Source of the DNA: Stenopsyche tienmushanensis
Lineage: Eukaryota; Arthropoda; Insecta; Trichoptera; Stenopsychidae
Length of the DNA: 64,000 bases
Direction of reading: 5' to 3'
NCBI GenBank assembly: GCA_008973525.1
Contig: WACJ01000060.1
Location: 1,178,001 to 1,242,000 of the forward strand
The notes below the pieces were generated by a model, which saw nothing but the letters and a program-made list of their open reading frames with translations, was not told where the DNA came from and ran no database searches. Below are positions 46,501-60,310 of this stretch, piece by piece. Each line of letters starts with the position of its first letter. The first letter of the stretch is position 1. Position numbers and translations under genes: made by a program.

Positions 46501-49500
46501 ACTTAGTAAACGTTTCAAAAAATATAGTATTAAACTATCAGAGAGCCGCTGCAGTCTTATTTTGGACGGTGATCGATTTTATCCAATCCAGTTCCTGAAA
46601 ATTGACACAGCATCTGGAACATTTCTCTGTTTCATTTACATATTTTCTCGACGAATCTAAAGGAAAGATCGACGGTTTTGTGACTTGATTGATTTGGACG
46701 CATACATTTTATTTCGGGAAACAGCTGACAATTAGCAGTTATGTTAATTTTGAGTGATAAAAGCTTGATGTTTGAAGTGTTTGATAAACATTTTTTATGT
46801 ATCCTTTCTTAAAAAAAACAGAAAAGGTCTTGTAGATACAAACCCAAGGATATCAAAGAATCAATGGAATTATAACTTATCATGGAAAAATCTGGTAAGT
46901 AAGCTAATAGATTCGTAACTCAATCATATTGGATTCAGATCCTCAAAATGTGTGATTGATGACCATATTTCTTACCATATACATCTGACCATAATTCGCG
47001 AAATTATGTATTTTAAAATTCTACAAATCTTTTACCATTGTTTTTATTAACTTGAACATTGCAATAAGCAAAATTACATTTTTCTGTCACCAGAATTACA
47101 TTTGAAGCTGGAACTATGACATAGAATGAGAATGTGATATCATTTTCAATTAGTGGATGTTCCACAGGCTTAGAAAAGAGAATTTTTCTTTATTTCGTTT
47201 AAAAAAGACAAATATGAGGCATGTGTTTAATATAAAATAGGTAATATTTTGAAGACTCTTTGTGAAAATTCATCAAAAAATAGACGATTACAAATAAGAT
47301 TAGAGCTCTAAATATTCTCGATAAATCTGCATGTTTTTGATAAGCTCAAAATCAAATTTACACATGATGAAATTAATTGAGTTTAACAATAATGAAGATT
47401 TGACTGAAATTCAACAAGATATATTTAATAACATCAACGGTCATTTATAGAAATTCGTCAAAAATAGTTGCTTTTATCCTGGACTCTATTATAAAGATAT
47501 CATAACAATTTTAGTTCTTAAAGGATGTACTATTGAGCAACAAAGATCATAAAGATAAGGCATTGATTTTGATTAAACTTTAAAAATAGCATCAAAATTA
47601 TTGGAAATATAATACATCTATTATCTGGTAAAGTTCAGACAAAATTCTCAAGCTTAGTTGTTTCCATAATAGTATTTCGCTTTAATACAGTTAGCTATTT
47701 AATATGCTTAGCCTTCCAAAAACAATGGTTTTCGCGCTAACGTGACTCTGAGATAATTCGGAATTCAAAATGTTTTGGAAAGTTATATTAAATTTAATTA
47801 AAACAGAAATTAACACACATGCATTGTGCTGATATAAGTATTTTCAAGTCAATGCAATAATCTATTGATGCATTTCATTACGGTGGTTCACGTTGTTGGT
47901 ATCTGCAATAAATCCATTTGATTGCGCTACGCTATGGGACAATTGAAAATTCTTCACATGCGTTTCCGTCGCATTAGTAGTTCATTGAAATCGTGGAAAT
48001 TCCATTTTAATATGGAAAATCTCTATTAAAAACCCCGATCCACGTGATTTTACAACACATAATTTGAACGATATTCCAGCACAATGAACACAATGAACTC
48101 AACCGGCCTCATAATCGCAAAAGCGATGCACCAAGCGACCAATTACCACTTGAAGCCATTGTCTGCTCTACAGGTACAAATGCTTACCATTCATATTGGA
48201 TAGAAATGTTGGAGAATAAAGCCGCAGGGTCAATCTTCATCATCAATGAAATATCCATTAGTCCTCGTCGTAGTAATTGGAAATTGGCAGGCTTGAATTT
48301 ATGCCATTGATGAACGGCCATCTCGCAGCGATTATGCTTTTAAAAAGAAAATTTTATAACAAATATATAAAATTGACGCTTATTACTTTTTTTTATTATC
48401 CATTGAAAAATGTATGTATTAAACATGATAGAAATCGAAAAAAAATGTATTTTAATATTGTGTTCTGAGAATACTATGCAACTGGGCGCTTTGATAATGT
48501 AGGTAATTCCTTTCAAGTTTATCTGTCTTTTTTCTGTGATGAAACATCTTTATGCGATCGTTAAATGTTATCTGTTCTCTGTTTTTCCGGTGATTTTGCA
48601 ATTACTCGGTCATTATTATAAACAAAGAAAGATATTACACTGACCAATAATGTTTTATTTATGCAATAAAGATATCTTAACTTTGAGAAAATATTGTTTT
48701 GTACATCGCTTGTATCAACTTCCTGCAGCTTATATAAATTGTGCTTTAAAAACGCTATAAAATAAATGCAAGAATCATTTGAAAAGATCAAAATGACTTT
48801 TACTTACGTAAATCATCATCATTGTACACGATTTGTTGCAAAATTAGGGCCTTCGGTATTCATTTTATGTGATAGCTCTTATGTGCTCAATGTTAAATGT
48901 GACTATAAATTATCACCCAGCGAATCATCTAGGTAAACGTATCGAAGGGATTAAGCTGGATCGAAACAGTTGATCGAAAATATTAATAAACTCAGGCTCT
49001 CAAATTTATTAGTATGATGATTTTTTCACAGTCTGGATCTGAATCAGAACCTTTATACGTTTAGTCAAAATTTAAATAGCCTAAACAATTTTCAAAAATG
49101 AGGTCGATAATCTTCTATGTTGCAGTTCGTTAATAATTTCTGTGTTACATAAAAATAATAGTTCAACATGATTATGTTAAAATCCTAAATAAAAGTCAAC
49201 TATCACTCAATGCTTTTTGCATCTCATTAAATTTGTATATTAGTGCTTAATTTCTAAAACAAATTACGAGTACTTACTATCAATCTTACGCTTGACAGTT
49301 GTTTATAAAAAAGCAATGATTATATAAAGCAGACTACATTTTAGATGGACCACAGATGTATGTACTTGTGTGGTGAATTTTTCAAATGACCCTCATATAA
49401 TTTAATATCAGCTTGTATTTTTCCTTGTGCATTTGTATGGCTTTGAGGTCTACCGGGTGCTTACAAGCGACAATAATCCGATGAATGTTTGTTAAGTTCA

Positions 49501-52375
49501 TTGGATATTTTTATATACATAATTACTGTCATGTAAATGTTATAATATGGTTTCAAAAAAGGCAATAGATTTAAATTGAGCGATTCACGTTTTTAATATA
49601 ATAACGCTTGGTAAACATACGTTGACTCACCTGAATATATGATATTGCTTATCGTAAATAATGAATTAAATTTGTTGTGTAATTTATTTTAATTAAGAAA
49701 ATGGATGTCCTTTGAGATGTTAGTTTTGCGCATTCAGAGCTTAATGAATTGCATTTACATCGTCTGGGGTAATGAATATGTAACGACTCGAGAGATTTAA
49801 CTTGAAGATATTGGATGCTGTTTCACAATTTCAAGTTCAATCTCTTGTGCCATACAAAAAATAGGTCTTAGGTTAAATTAAACGAAACAATGTTATGGGA
49901 CTAGCCAGACTAAGTTTTGTTTACTCAAACAACCAAAAAGAGCATTTTGATTAAATCTATCGAAATCAATTTATTATGTAGCTGATAAGCCGTTGGAAGC
50001 ATTATGTTATAGCTTAAAAGTAGAGATATTTACTACAAAATATAAAGATAGATACTATGAAGGATGATCTTCTAAGAAAATGGTAGTGATTTTTGAAAGC
50101 CACTTTGTGCGTGTGGCATGTTCTAAATCCATTCCAAAGCTACAATCGAGCCAAATATGATTATACCAATTAAACAAACGCCTGAAAATCAGTTTTTATA
50201 ATATAAGATATAATTTTAGATCGTTCCAAATGAAAATATATTTTGCAATCCACCTGTGGAGTATAAAAAAACTATACCCTATACTTGCGAGCAGGTGTAT
50301 TTTCATGGAGAATTTTCCACTCACTAGAATACCACTTTTGCAGACATTTATGGCCAAATGCATCTGCGAAATGCTCCAGCACTTAAACTAAAGACATCCA
50401 CCGATCTTATAGCATACCTTGAACTGCATGATTTAACAATATTAAAGTATTTCGCACATTAAAAATGATTATTAAGGTTCTAATTGCACGTTGTACGGTG
50501 TATTAGAAGTAAGAAAAATACCCTCTAGAAACAAGCAAGCCTGGCACTAATTGCACCACACGAGTTGTTTCGAGGGTTAATTGTTATTATCGACTTCCGG
50601 ATCCGGTACTCTCAACATACGAAGGGTTGTATACATACGAGTAATTGTTTCGAAATCACCACTTGCTGGAATGTTTCTGTTAAAAATACTGTAACTTTTA
50701 AATCGAAAAGTAGCACTAAAAATATATGAAATTTGAATATTTGATTTAATGTCTCTATTTGGACTGTAATATCAAGCGTGATTTCATCCCTCTTATGTAG
50801 TTATAAAATTGAGCACTGACAGGATATAACTCTGGATGTTTGGGGAGTATTTTTGTGGTGTTTGATTTATGAAACGGGCTGACGGAAATTGAAATACGCT
50901 CCCTTTGTCAAATGTATGAATGCAGCTGATCAAGATATTTTCATCGAAAAGTAACAGGATATTATATATGACACTACCATTAAGTTATTTTATCATTCTT
51001 AAATGACATTTCATTTATAGAATTATATTTTTCATAACAGTGGAAATTAGTCTACAACTTTCTATAGTCTTAAGGATTTGGATCATTATAGAACGATCAG
51101 TTTATTTTAATACATTTTTTTCAAGTGTTATTTAAGCGACTGTAATATCTTACTGGGAAAATTCGCAAAATTGAAGCAAGTCGTGCGATGGTTCTAACTC
51201 GATTTATTCTTTCCTGAATTCAATTTTTATATCTCGGTCACTGTGAAATGGTCCAATTTAAGATTTACAAAGTAATCCCTCAATTGTTACAAAAGGCTTC
51301 GATTCTTCGTCGGCGAGAATTTCGGTGAAATTTCGCAACAATAAAATATATTAATTCAAACAATCGCTAAAGTACATTATCCAGCAGAAAAGAAATGGCA
51401 ACACTCGTTAGGGATTTGAGGCTTTCTTCCAGACGAACCTTCGAGGCTGAAACCGTTCAGGCACACATAATGCCGACAGAATGGAGTGAAGAACGACATT
51501 ATTGAACCCATCTGAATTCTATCTACATTTGAAGCTGCATTTCGAGCTCCAGACGATTTATTCGACTATGAAATTCAACCACGACTTGGATTTCTATAAA
51601 TAACGCTCTCGTCTAATTGGGAACGAATTCGTTCCCATTAAGTGCCATTTATTTCATTCGGGATTCCATTGGAAATTTCAACGCTTCAATATCTATTAAC
51701 GAGGCAATAATTAATTACGACTCTGAGTGAGAAGAGTTTTCTAGTGAAGTTTGCTGGGAGCGTCTACTATAGCAACATATCATTAAAAATAGTCATTCGC
51801 GTGAAGAAAATCGTTTTCCATTTTATTTGAAATCCTATAATTCAGAAACACTTTGTCTACAGTTATTTAATTAGTTAATGTGATCTATTTTTGCTTAAAA
51901 TTTAAAGGTGACATAATCAATTTTTATTTATACTAATAAAATGCTTTAACTCATCACTGCATAGAGACAAAATATATAAATTTAATATGTATGCAAATTT
52001 CTATGTAACATTGCATATTCGTAGAATATGTCTATGTTCAAAAGATCCCACAAAGCTTGCAGTTGGCTTAAAATCTATTTGATGCTTTTAGCAAATGGAT
52101 ATTCTGGAATCAATTACATCAGATTCAATTGAATCAGTTAGAGCCGTCCATTCAATTTGTCGATAATGGACCAGTTAATTTGTATTGACTGAATTCCATT
52201 AGATATTTATTGACGGTGTTAATATATTAGATTAAAGTTACCGATCATATGATATCTGCAATTTTCGTTAATTGTTAAAAATACATTCAAACTGCTGAAA
52301 ATCGACAAATTTCTTAAAATATGTAAAATATTGTATTTAGCACATCAGTATATATTTTTCAGATTTTTGGGCATG
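43508..52375. other. AT-rich non-coding stretch
   Basis: No supportable gene. Moderately GC-richer segments at about 44470-44620, 48040-48320 and 51280-51740 hold no defended reading frame and may be regulatory or old repeats. Open frames of 60-80 codons (44384-44626 minus, 48561-48791 minus and others) show no motif. Confidence 0.5.
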
Positions 52376-52909
52376 TCATGCAACAAGACGAACGGATGAC
52401 TCGTGAAAACATAAAAGCAACTTTGTTGTTGGAATTAGCTGCTTATCTTTATCTGTCCATGGTCTTTTTCTTGTGACGTTATGATAAATAATCCATTTTT
52501 CGTCACCTGTTACTAAACAGTCTAAAAATGGCTCTCTTTTGAAGCACGATAAAAGGGAAGTGCGGATGTTTATTCGTTGCTGTCAATTGGATTCGGATAG
52601 CACATGTGGTTCCCACTTTCTCAGCTTAGATACTTTCTCGATCTTGTTTAAATGACGAAAGACTCTTCCATGAGATTAATCCATCCTTTCTGCGATCTGA
52701 TCCAGTTTTAATTGTGGTTCTGACGCCAAAAGACTTTTAAGAATGTCCTTATCAAAATTAACAGAACGTCCTGAACGGGATTCATTATAAATACCGCTTT
52801 CTCCGACTTTACATTTTTTAAAGGTTCGAAACCTTATTGGTTTAATGTGCACGAAGTACAATATCCCATGGTTTAAATGTAAAATAATATTTAATACACT
52901 AATGTTCAA
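52376..52909 (-). pseudogene. Mariner transposase fossil, N-terminal half
   Basis: On the minus strand one frame stays readable for about 178 codons with only two internal stops (TAA near 52670, TGA near 52590). It carries a mariner N-terminal block (F-K-..-GESGIYNESRSGRSVNFDKD), the second helix-turn-helix region (L-D-Q-I-A-E-R-M-D..SHGRVFRHL), the linker R-K-W-E-P-H-V-L-S-E-S-N, and the catalytic block LVTGDEKWIIYHNV with the first catalytic Asp, followed by RKRPWTDKD. It resembles the irritans-type mariner group (N-E-S-R-S-G-R-P). Homology stops near 52400 before the second Asp. No inverted termini were found. Confidence 0.87.
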
Positions 52910-55900
52910 TATATTAAGAGATAGAGCATGTTCCGACCATAGAGAGGTCGATGATTCAAGCCGTTATTGGGTCATATTGATTTTTCAAATTGTATCAGGA
53001 TTATTGCTAATTCGTTACTAATATTGATTAATTATGTATTTAAAATGTATTTTTATTTTATTTTTATAAACATTAATAAACACATAATATAGTACAACAC
53101 ATTTTTTTGATAAAATAAACGAAAATTACTTTGGGGTATGGCTTATGTCTTTTTTGTCTTAATAGGGATTGCATGTCTCATGAATGTCTCAGCTGTCAGA
53201 AGACAAGTCTCTTACTAACATTAATTTTATTCCTTCAATTATATTAATAAGCCAAAAAACCATTTCATAGCATACATTTGTGTGTTATATGAAATAATGA
53301 TATACTCGTATCAAACAACAATGAATCGAAACGTGATGCTATTTTAAGTTCAACAAAAATGGTTCAGGATAATAAACGTAATTTATACGTCGTTGTTGTG
53401 GTTAATTATGAAAAATATCCATGGCCTAGTATTAAAAACGATCATCACTTCATAATTTTCACAAACGAATTTATACATTCTGGAGCATCAACATATGCCA
53501 GCGTGTTCGGGAAACAATAAACTTCTATTAGTGGGAAAACCACTTTCAGTTTTTCCGGATGTGTTGAGCCTTTATCAAATCGAAACAGATGTTAGTCAAT
53601 TTAATGCTTTTAGCCTCTGGAAATGAATATAAATTTGAGATTTATTTTTTAACGATGAAATTTATCATGGGATATTGTATTTCAAAAAAACTATATGAAT
53701 AGAGTGTTAAAACGAGGTTGGTCTAATTATATGTGTAAGATTGTATCGCCTGCTTGTGCAATAATTTAGAATGGAGATCAACTATGTTAACATAATGCCG
53801 CACTGACGGTTATATGAGAAATTAAGCTTATGGCTGACGGAAGATGTAATTGTCTCAAAGCTTTCGACTAAATTAATTCTGAGCGCTTAATATTATATCA
53901 AAGACAATGCAATGTACAGGAAAATTTTTCCAAATAAAATTGCAAGCATAACCTATGCTTTATAATTCATCAAAATTTCTTAATGTAATTTTTTATGTTA
54001 ATAAATCGTATTCAAGAATATTACATTTTAAAGCTGGCTTAAACTTATTCAAAAAAATATGTTACTTATTTTGTTAAGTGAGTGAGAAGGTTCTGAGGGG
54101 GGGGGGGGTCACTCACGAAGGAGGTTGGCCTCTTTAAGGGATCCTAGAAATCTGAACATTGAGATTTAACTGAGAGAATATACTCAAAGGGAAGAAAGCC
54201 TTAAAAATCAGTTCCAACTGCGAGACTTTATTGACGAGCTTTTTTTCGTCAAGGAATCAAATTCTCTCCATTTTATAATATAATATTTTTAGCCTTCAAA
54301 AGAGCCACCATTATTTTGCGATCAGATCTCATGATTCGCACGGTGTATTTTAAATGGCAGTTCCGCTTTGGTTTATTCATAATAAAAAATATTTTATATC
54401 TTTCATATTATGAAAAGCACTCAAAAGCTTTCCAACTATATCATTCAATACTGGCATTGTGTTCGTGTATATTTTTTTAAGGAACATTTTTTTCCCATCA
54501 AAAGAAACACAATATGAGAGGATTATTTTGAGGGCATTTGTATAGCGTTCCATAGAAGTATCTTGAGAAAGGTATCAAAATCGATCAAAGAGCTTTATTT
54601 GAATATAAATATTAAATAGATCAGTGGCACGTGTTTCATCCACAAAAGATATTTCCAAATCAATTCCACCTTCTTGGGGGGGATTAATTTCCTCGAGGAT
54701 TATTGGATGCAAATTTATGGAACATTGTTTGTTAAAAAAGGTAGCGAATTGTATAATATTCAAAATTCGTCGATATTACTAATGCACATTGGAGACATAA
54801 AATTGCTGCCGTTCTTGGAACGTGGAAATATGTGGAAACTATTTTGTGATTTAACCCCAGAGGAGAAGATTTTGTAGGTAATATGACACAATGTATGAAT
54901 AAAAAATTAGAAAGAAGCAAATACAAAGAATTTAGATTATCCTTTTGATAGGTCTATGAAAATAATGAAATTTATTAAGCAAGCACTTTGAAGATGTATT
55001 AGTATGTATTTGTATAAATTATACCAGCACAATCATTTTGGCCTTATCTTTCCACTTTCCAGTGAAATGCTTTCCTAATGAAATCATAGTAAACTTTAAT
55101 TGTACAAGCGTTAATTACATTACAGGCGATACTGTAATTAAGCACGTTTTGGATTACTTCAAAATAGTTTAATCATACATGAAATCATCAAGCAAGAAAT
55201 GCGTCATAATTGATTCTTAATGAAAATATTTGTAATACAAAATTTAGATTAAATGCTAGCTTAATATAAATCCTCTAAAGTTAATACAATTTTTTTTAAA
55301 TTAATGTTGATTTATAGTTAAATTATTCTTCTAAATTACTTTCGCAAATCTGCTTTAGATTAAATATGCAAAAATCGAGAGCGGAATGCATTAATGTTTT
55401 TAATCTGTTATGAAATAATCGTCAAACATTGAACTTTATCTTAAAAATTCGAAACACGTCGCTCATAATTGATTATTTTAGTGTTGTTTCTATTAAAGAT
55501 TGTATATGATAGGATTATATTGCAGCAATACTGCATCCGTTGTAAAATTGCCCTTTGAAAGGTTTCCAAAGTATTATTAGAACATGAAGTACGAGAATCG
55601 AGAGCGGGGCCACTGGAGACTTTAATTTCGAATTAAATAAGTGACACGTTTAAACGTTAAAGGTTAGTTGAAAAGTTGGAGAAGATCCTCGAAGACATGA
55701 TTCTCTTGGAGAATATTCAAGAGACTTCACACATGAACTATCAGAGAGCACTTTGAATATGTTATTCACTTTATTCACTTTACACATGGCCATATAATAT
55801 TATACACCACTCCTATCAAAGTGCACTTGCACATTTTTCATCAATTTTGAAAGTTAATGAGAAATTAAGCACACAGCAAGAACAGTTGTTTCATAAACAA

Positions 55901-57440
55901 ACACCAATGATTATTCAGATTGGGTTCAGTAAACTCGATTACAATTTTAAGATTTATGTACGAGATTAATGTGATGAATGTGTAGTTGAGCTAATGAACA
56001 AAGGGTTGATTACGTTTTTGAATCAAATTTAGAATATAATAGAAACTATTCACAGGAGGGCTATAAATATTCATATTTGGTTATTAATTTATGAAACAAA
56101 ATTTCTGCATAGTAAAAAGTATTCTTTTAATGCAAATGTTTAGCTTTAAAAATACATGCCAAACACAAATTATGAATATTTATGTCATGTTAATAAAATT
56201 TTAATTGTATTCTAAAGAGTAAAAAATAAAATATTAGCCGTAAAATATAAGGAAAATCTATTAAAAATGTCATTTATTTTATTATTTAATTGCTGTAATT
56301 AAGTAAAATTCGAATTTAATACAGTGTATATTGTGATTATTTTATATAATTTCGGTATATATTATTAACCATCTAAATTAAGTCATTGATTAATTATTTA
56401 ATCAAGATCCCAGATTAAATCCCTTGGGAGCTTTGTGAAAATGTGGTTCTTATAGTCTTTATATACCTCAGGCTAGGAGAATTTGAGTGTCTCTTTTAAA
56501 TGTTAAATAATCATAGTTGGATTAGATTTAACCACAGCATATAAAATTCTATTGAGCACTTTTACTATTTTTATTTAGTAATGTATTTAATAAGTATAAA
56601 GCCCTCTATCTAAACCAGAGTTATCCAAATTTTCTTAAATCAAAACTTCTTCCAAAAATATTACATTTTCTTGAAGCTCCTTTTAGAATGTAGAACATTT
56701 ATTAGCATTTATTGAGTGTTTTTGAATCGTGTTTTTCAAAGTTACGACCTTTCAAAGAAAACAATCAATATAATCATGAATTTGATTTGTTTTGCCAGAT
56801 TTGGTAATGGTGGGGCTTTCTGGTATATTATTTTATTTGATCGTTCTGAATGGAAGAATTTGTTAATAGTTTTATTTGAATCTCAGAGCAAACCATAATT
56901 TTTATGATGTATAATAAAAACTCGTTAATGATATGTAATATAGAACTAATCATGTAACTTGATTTAAACTTGTAATGCTTGTGTATGATTGCTTAAAATC
57001 AATCCCCCATCCAAGCTTGCCTTACATAATGTATAATAATTTGATTGAGATAAGTCTAGTGTCGTTATAGTCACAGCCAATATTTCTTAAGTTACATGAT
57101 AAAACAACTATTTAATATTGTGGTATAAAACACTTTCAAAAACTATCCTTAATAATTTAAGTAAGTTATCCTACTTAAAAGCTATACTTGTCCCATCAAA
57201 TGGATGTTTTTACATCCATCGCGCTAAATATTCTTGTTAAAAATAAATATTGTTGAGAGATATTTTCCATATGTTAAAAAATTAGATTAACAATTGAAAT
57301 ACTATTGTTTCGTTATTTATATCCAAAACATTGAGGGATGAAATATTGAAAATAAATTTGGAGCACAAAATTGAGCGATGTATATCTTTTGAATATAGGG
57401 ATTGTCAGTACCAGCAAAATTTGTAGGCTACTTATCTTCC
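52910..57440. other. AT-rich non-coding stretch
   Basis: No supportable gene. The notable item is a G12 homopolymer inside an inverted repeat at 54078-54116. About 54575-54926 is open in overlapping frames on both strands without recognisable content. Confidence 0.5.
54078..54116. repeat. G12 homopolymer enclosed by an 8-bp inverted repeat
   Basis: gtgagtga (54078-54085) and tcactcac (54109-54116) are perfect complements, and the loop contains twelve consecutive G (54097-54108). A similar arrangement with C12 is found at 63947-63975. Confidence 0.75.
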
Positions 57441-57760
57441 CCATTTTCATCATCGCTGGACAAAAACCGAGTGACATCATCATTAGTCACATTCATCACC
57501 TTTTGAAGGCTTAATCGCTTTTGCCGCGTCAAAAATTTGCCCCAGAATAAAGGTTTTCACCGCCTCACGTGACGTTAAAAACAAGTCAGATTTATGTTTG
57601 AAATTTCGGGGAAAATTTTCACTGGTGGATATAAAACCACCCCGGAAACGGTTCGCTAGTGATATCTTAATTATTTCCGAAATGACTGTCATCTGACAGT
57701 GAGCTTTTTTTAATGCTCGATTTGTTTTATTCCTTGAGTTAACATCGAATTCAATATTTT
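57420..57760 (-). pseudogene. Possible degraded coding segment, unknown family
   Basis: The minus strand is open from about 57754 (after a TAA) through the 69-codon ATG frame 57692-57483, roughly 87 codons in all. A one-base shift at about 57495 would extend it into an acidic Ser/Asp/Glu-rich tail that ends in a stop near 57430. The upstream half is Lys/Arg-rich, with L-F-L-T-S-R-E-A-V-K-T-F-I-L-G-Q-I-F-D-A-A. I recognise no family. A broken gene, an exon with a shifted boundary, or chance are all possible. Confidence 0.2.
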
Positions 57761-59610
57761 AAGACCTTTGAAATTAAGGTCGTGTTTTTCAGCCCCATCA
57801 AGGAATTAATTAGTTTTAGCACCCCGTTGAGCCAGAAGAATTATTTAATATCTTGAGATCAGACTTAGTCTATTCAAGTTTAAGCCCTATCATTTCATTT
57901 AAAAAAAAAATGCCTTTCAACGCACTAATTTGGCTTTTAATGGAGCAAGCGGATATCTTTTTAGGAAACACCTCCATAATTTACTGGATTCTTACGAAAT
58001 ACGACGATCAATCAATTATAAGCGAGACTCGAATGAAAATAATATAAATTATGGTAATTTGGTAATCATTACTGCCACTTTCTAATGGCTTTGGCTTATT
58101 AATATACAATTTTACGAAAACGTTAAGTTTATATTCGATCGATCTTCGTAAATATATGTTTAATTCCCGGAATATCCAAATGTTAATTTTATCTACTCTT
58201 TAAATTGTAGCAGTGTTATTCAGCATTCTTTCAAATGGAGATATTCGTCTTTGCTCAAGCAAAAAACCTTTTTTCCACAGTAAAAATCAGTGATTTGTAA
58301 GCAAACGGGAACTTATTTACAATCTTTTCTGACTCGACATTTTTTGCTCTACATTTATTGCTTGTTTGTTTTCTATTTTATTAGCATTTTATTCATTTCG
58401 TCAACATATACTTTACAACACACCCCCGAAAAATACCCCTGCGTATTTGGGGAGTATTGAATTTGCCACGTGTGCCGATAAACAGTAAGTTATTAGTCGA
58501 AGGCATGCGAATAATAAAACCTAATGTACCCTTAAAATCGAAAAAATATATTAAAAGGGTCGCTTTGTATGTTCGAAAGAACACTCAAATGCTTAATATG
58601 ACTGGCTTATTGACATTAAGAAATTCCTTGGTTTTCATAGTTTCGCGGGTCGTTGTGCTGACCTCGAACAAATACCGCAATGGCTGAAAATCAAGAAAAT
58701 GTCAAGAATTCGCGTCAGATATTCAAATTTCTGCCTTACATGTGGTATATGACCTTAGAGTGAATATGTCACTAGGATAATTCTATAGATTTTTGTATAG
58801 GTAAATATCATTTTGCTTGGGTCACTATATATAATTTCAATTTATATATATAATACATTTTATTATAATCTTAAAGGAACCAAAGTTTCTATCAAATGCT
58901 TTGGATTGATCAATGACGTTGTTATCGCATTTCACGTTGCTTCACGATTTACAACCAATGACTATATTTATGATGGGTATATAAAAAATAATTATTTTAT
59001 CAAATGAATTTTTATATTCTGGTATGTATTGATTTAAGCACTAACCAATTTACGTGATAAATTTACAAAAATATGCAAAAACTATTTAAGCGATAATTTA
59101 GTAGGATTAATCTGGAAATATTTTCCACTGGGTACGAAATTAATGATAGAGATTTTAAACCAATGAAGATTAATGGTTTCAATAAACGATATCATCGAGG
59201 GATTGGAATAATAAAATTATTCTTCGATTCTAATTGCCTGTATATTAACATAAAGGACATTTGTGAAAATAATATTTGATTTACGAGAACATGATTTCTG
59301 CGATTTTTTTAAAATAAAAATATTTTAAAACATATTTTCCTCATTAGTAGGTGATTTGTGTCCCTAAAATATATTAAGAAAAAAAAACATTTTCATCTGG
59401 TTACGGTTATACATTGATTCACACTGCAATTCGATAAATATAGTCAAAAACATTTTTGCACATTCAAACCAAATGTGATAGTTATTTTGTATAAAATATG
59501 TAATTATAAATATTAAAAGTAATTTTAAATCAAAATGATTGCCCACGTCAGGGAGTAAAGGTACACAAAGTTCCCCGCACGTAATGTGTTAATTAACTTA
59601 ATCTTCATTC
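57761..59610. other. AT-rich non-coding stretch
   Basis: No supportable gene. 58400-58690 is open on both strands over 60-76 codons, without motif. Confidence 0.5.
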
Positions 59611-59635
59611 ATCTATAGATTATACTGACGAAATT

Positions 59636-60310
59636 ATGAAAGTCAACAAAAGAGTTAATCAATATCTATGCTGCAAAGAACTTACCGAGCACACGACAGG
59701 ACAAGAAGTTTTTGATTCTATTTCTTCATATTCAAAACAATTTAAAATATGGGAGCTATATGTAGGAATTCGTAGAGATGGTGCTCCTTTAATGGTAGAT
59801 CCAATCAAAGGATTTGTTACTCGTGCAAAGACAAGAAACCATAATATTATAACTACGCACTGTTTTTTGCATAGAATCTTTAGCGTCGAAAATATTACCA
59901 GCAGCACTAAAACCTGTACTAGATCAAGTTGTAAATATAGTGAATTCATAAAATCAAGACATTTAAAAACATGCATGTTTAAAAATCTTTGCATTTCTAT
60001 GGAAGCTATGTACGAGTGTTTGCTTTTTCACGCTGAAGTCAGATGGTTAAGTTTTATATCGATTCATAGAACTTAAGAATTAATTGTCAATTAAGGATGA
60101 TTTTCTAAAACGTCTTCAGAATAATGATTGGTAGTGCTAATTTTTAGCAGATATTTTTAATGATATTGAAATAAACTTAACACAAGCATTCAAGGAAAAA
60201 ACGAAAAATTTTGACATCCATTTACAAAATGACAGGATTTCGGAAAAAAATAGCTCTTTGGAAAAATCGGATAATAGAAAAAAAGGGGGAGTAAGCAGGA
60301 TGCGGCAATG
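59636..60310 (+). pseudogene. ZBED/hAT-type transposase fossil (SCAND3/ZBED5-like)
   Basis: A 146-codon frame (59636-60076) shows C-K-E-L followed by T-T-G-Q, then Y-V-G-I-..-DGAP-M-..-KGF, T-T-H-C-F-L-H-R, IKSR-LKT-MFKNLC and LLFHAEVRWLS. These are the ordered landmarks of the RNase-H-like core of ZBED5/SCAND3-type hAT proteins. Between THCFLHR and IKSR the expected E-S-L-A-S-K-I-L-P-A-..-L-D-Q-V-V segment is found in another frame, so two compensating frameshifts are present. After a stop at 60074, more of the family (LQNNDW, LADIFN) is readable to about 60310. The BED finger and C-terminal dimerisation region are absent. It is an inactive relic, not a host gene. Confidence 0.82.
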
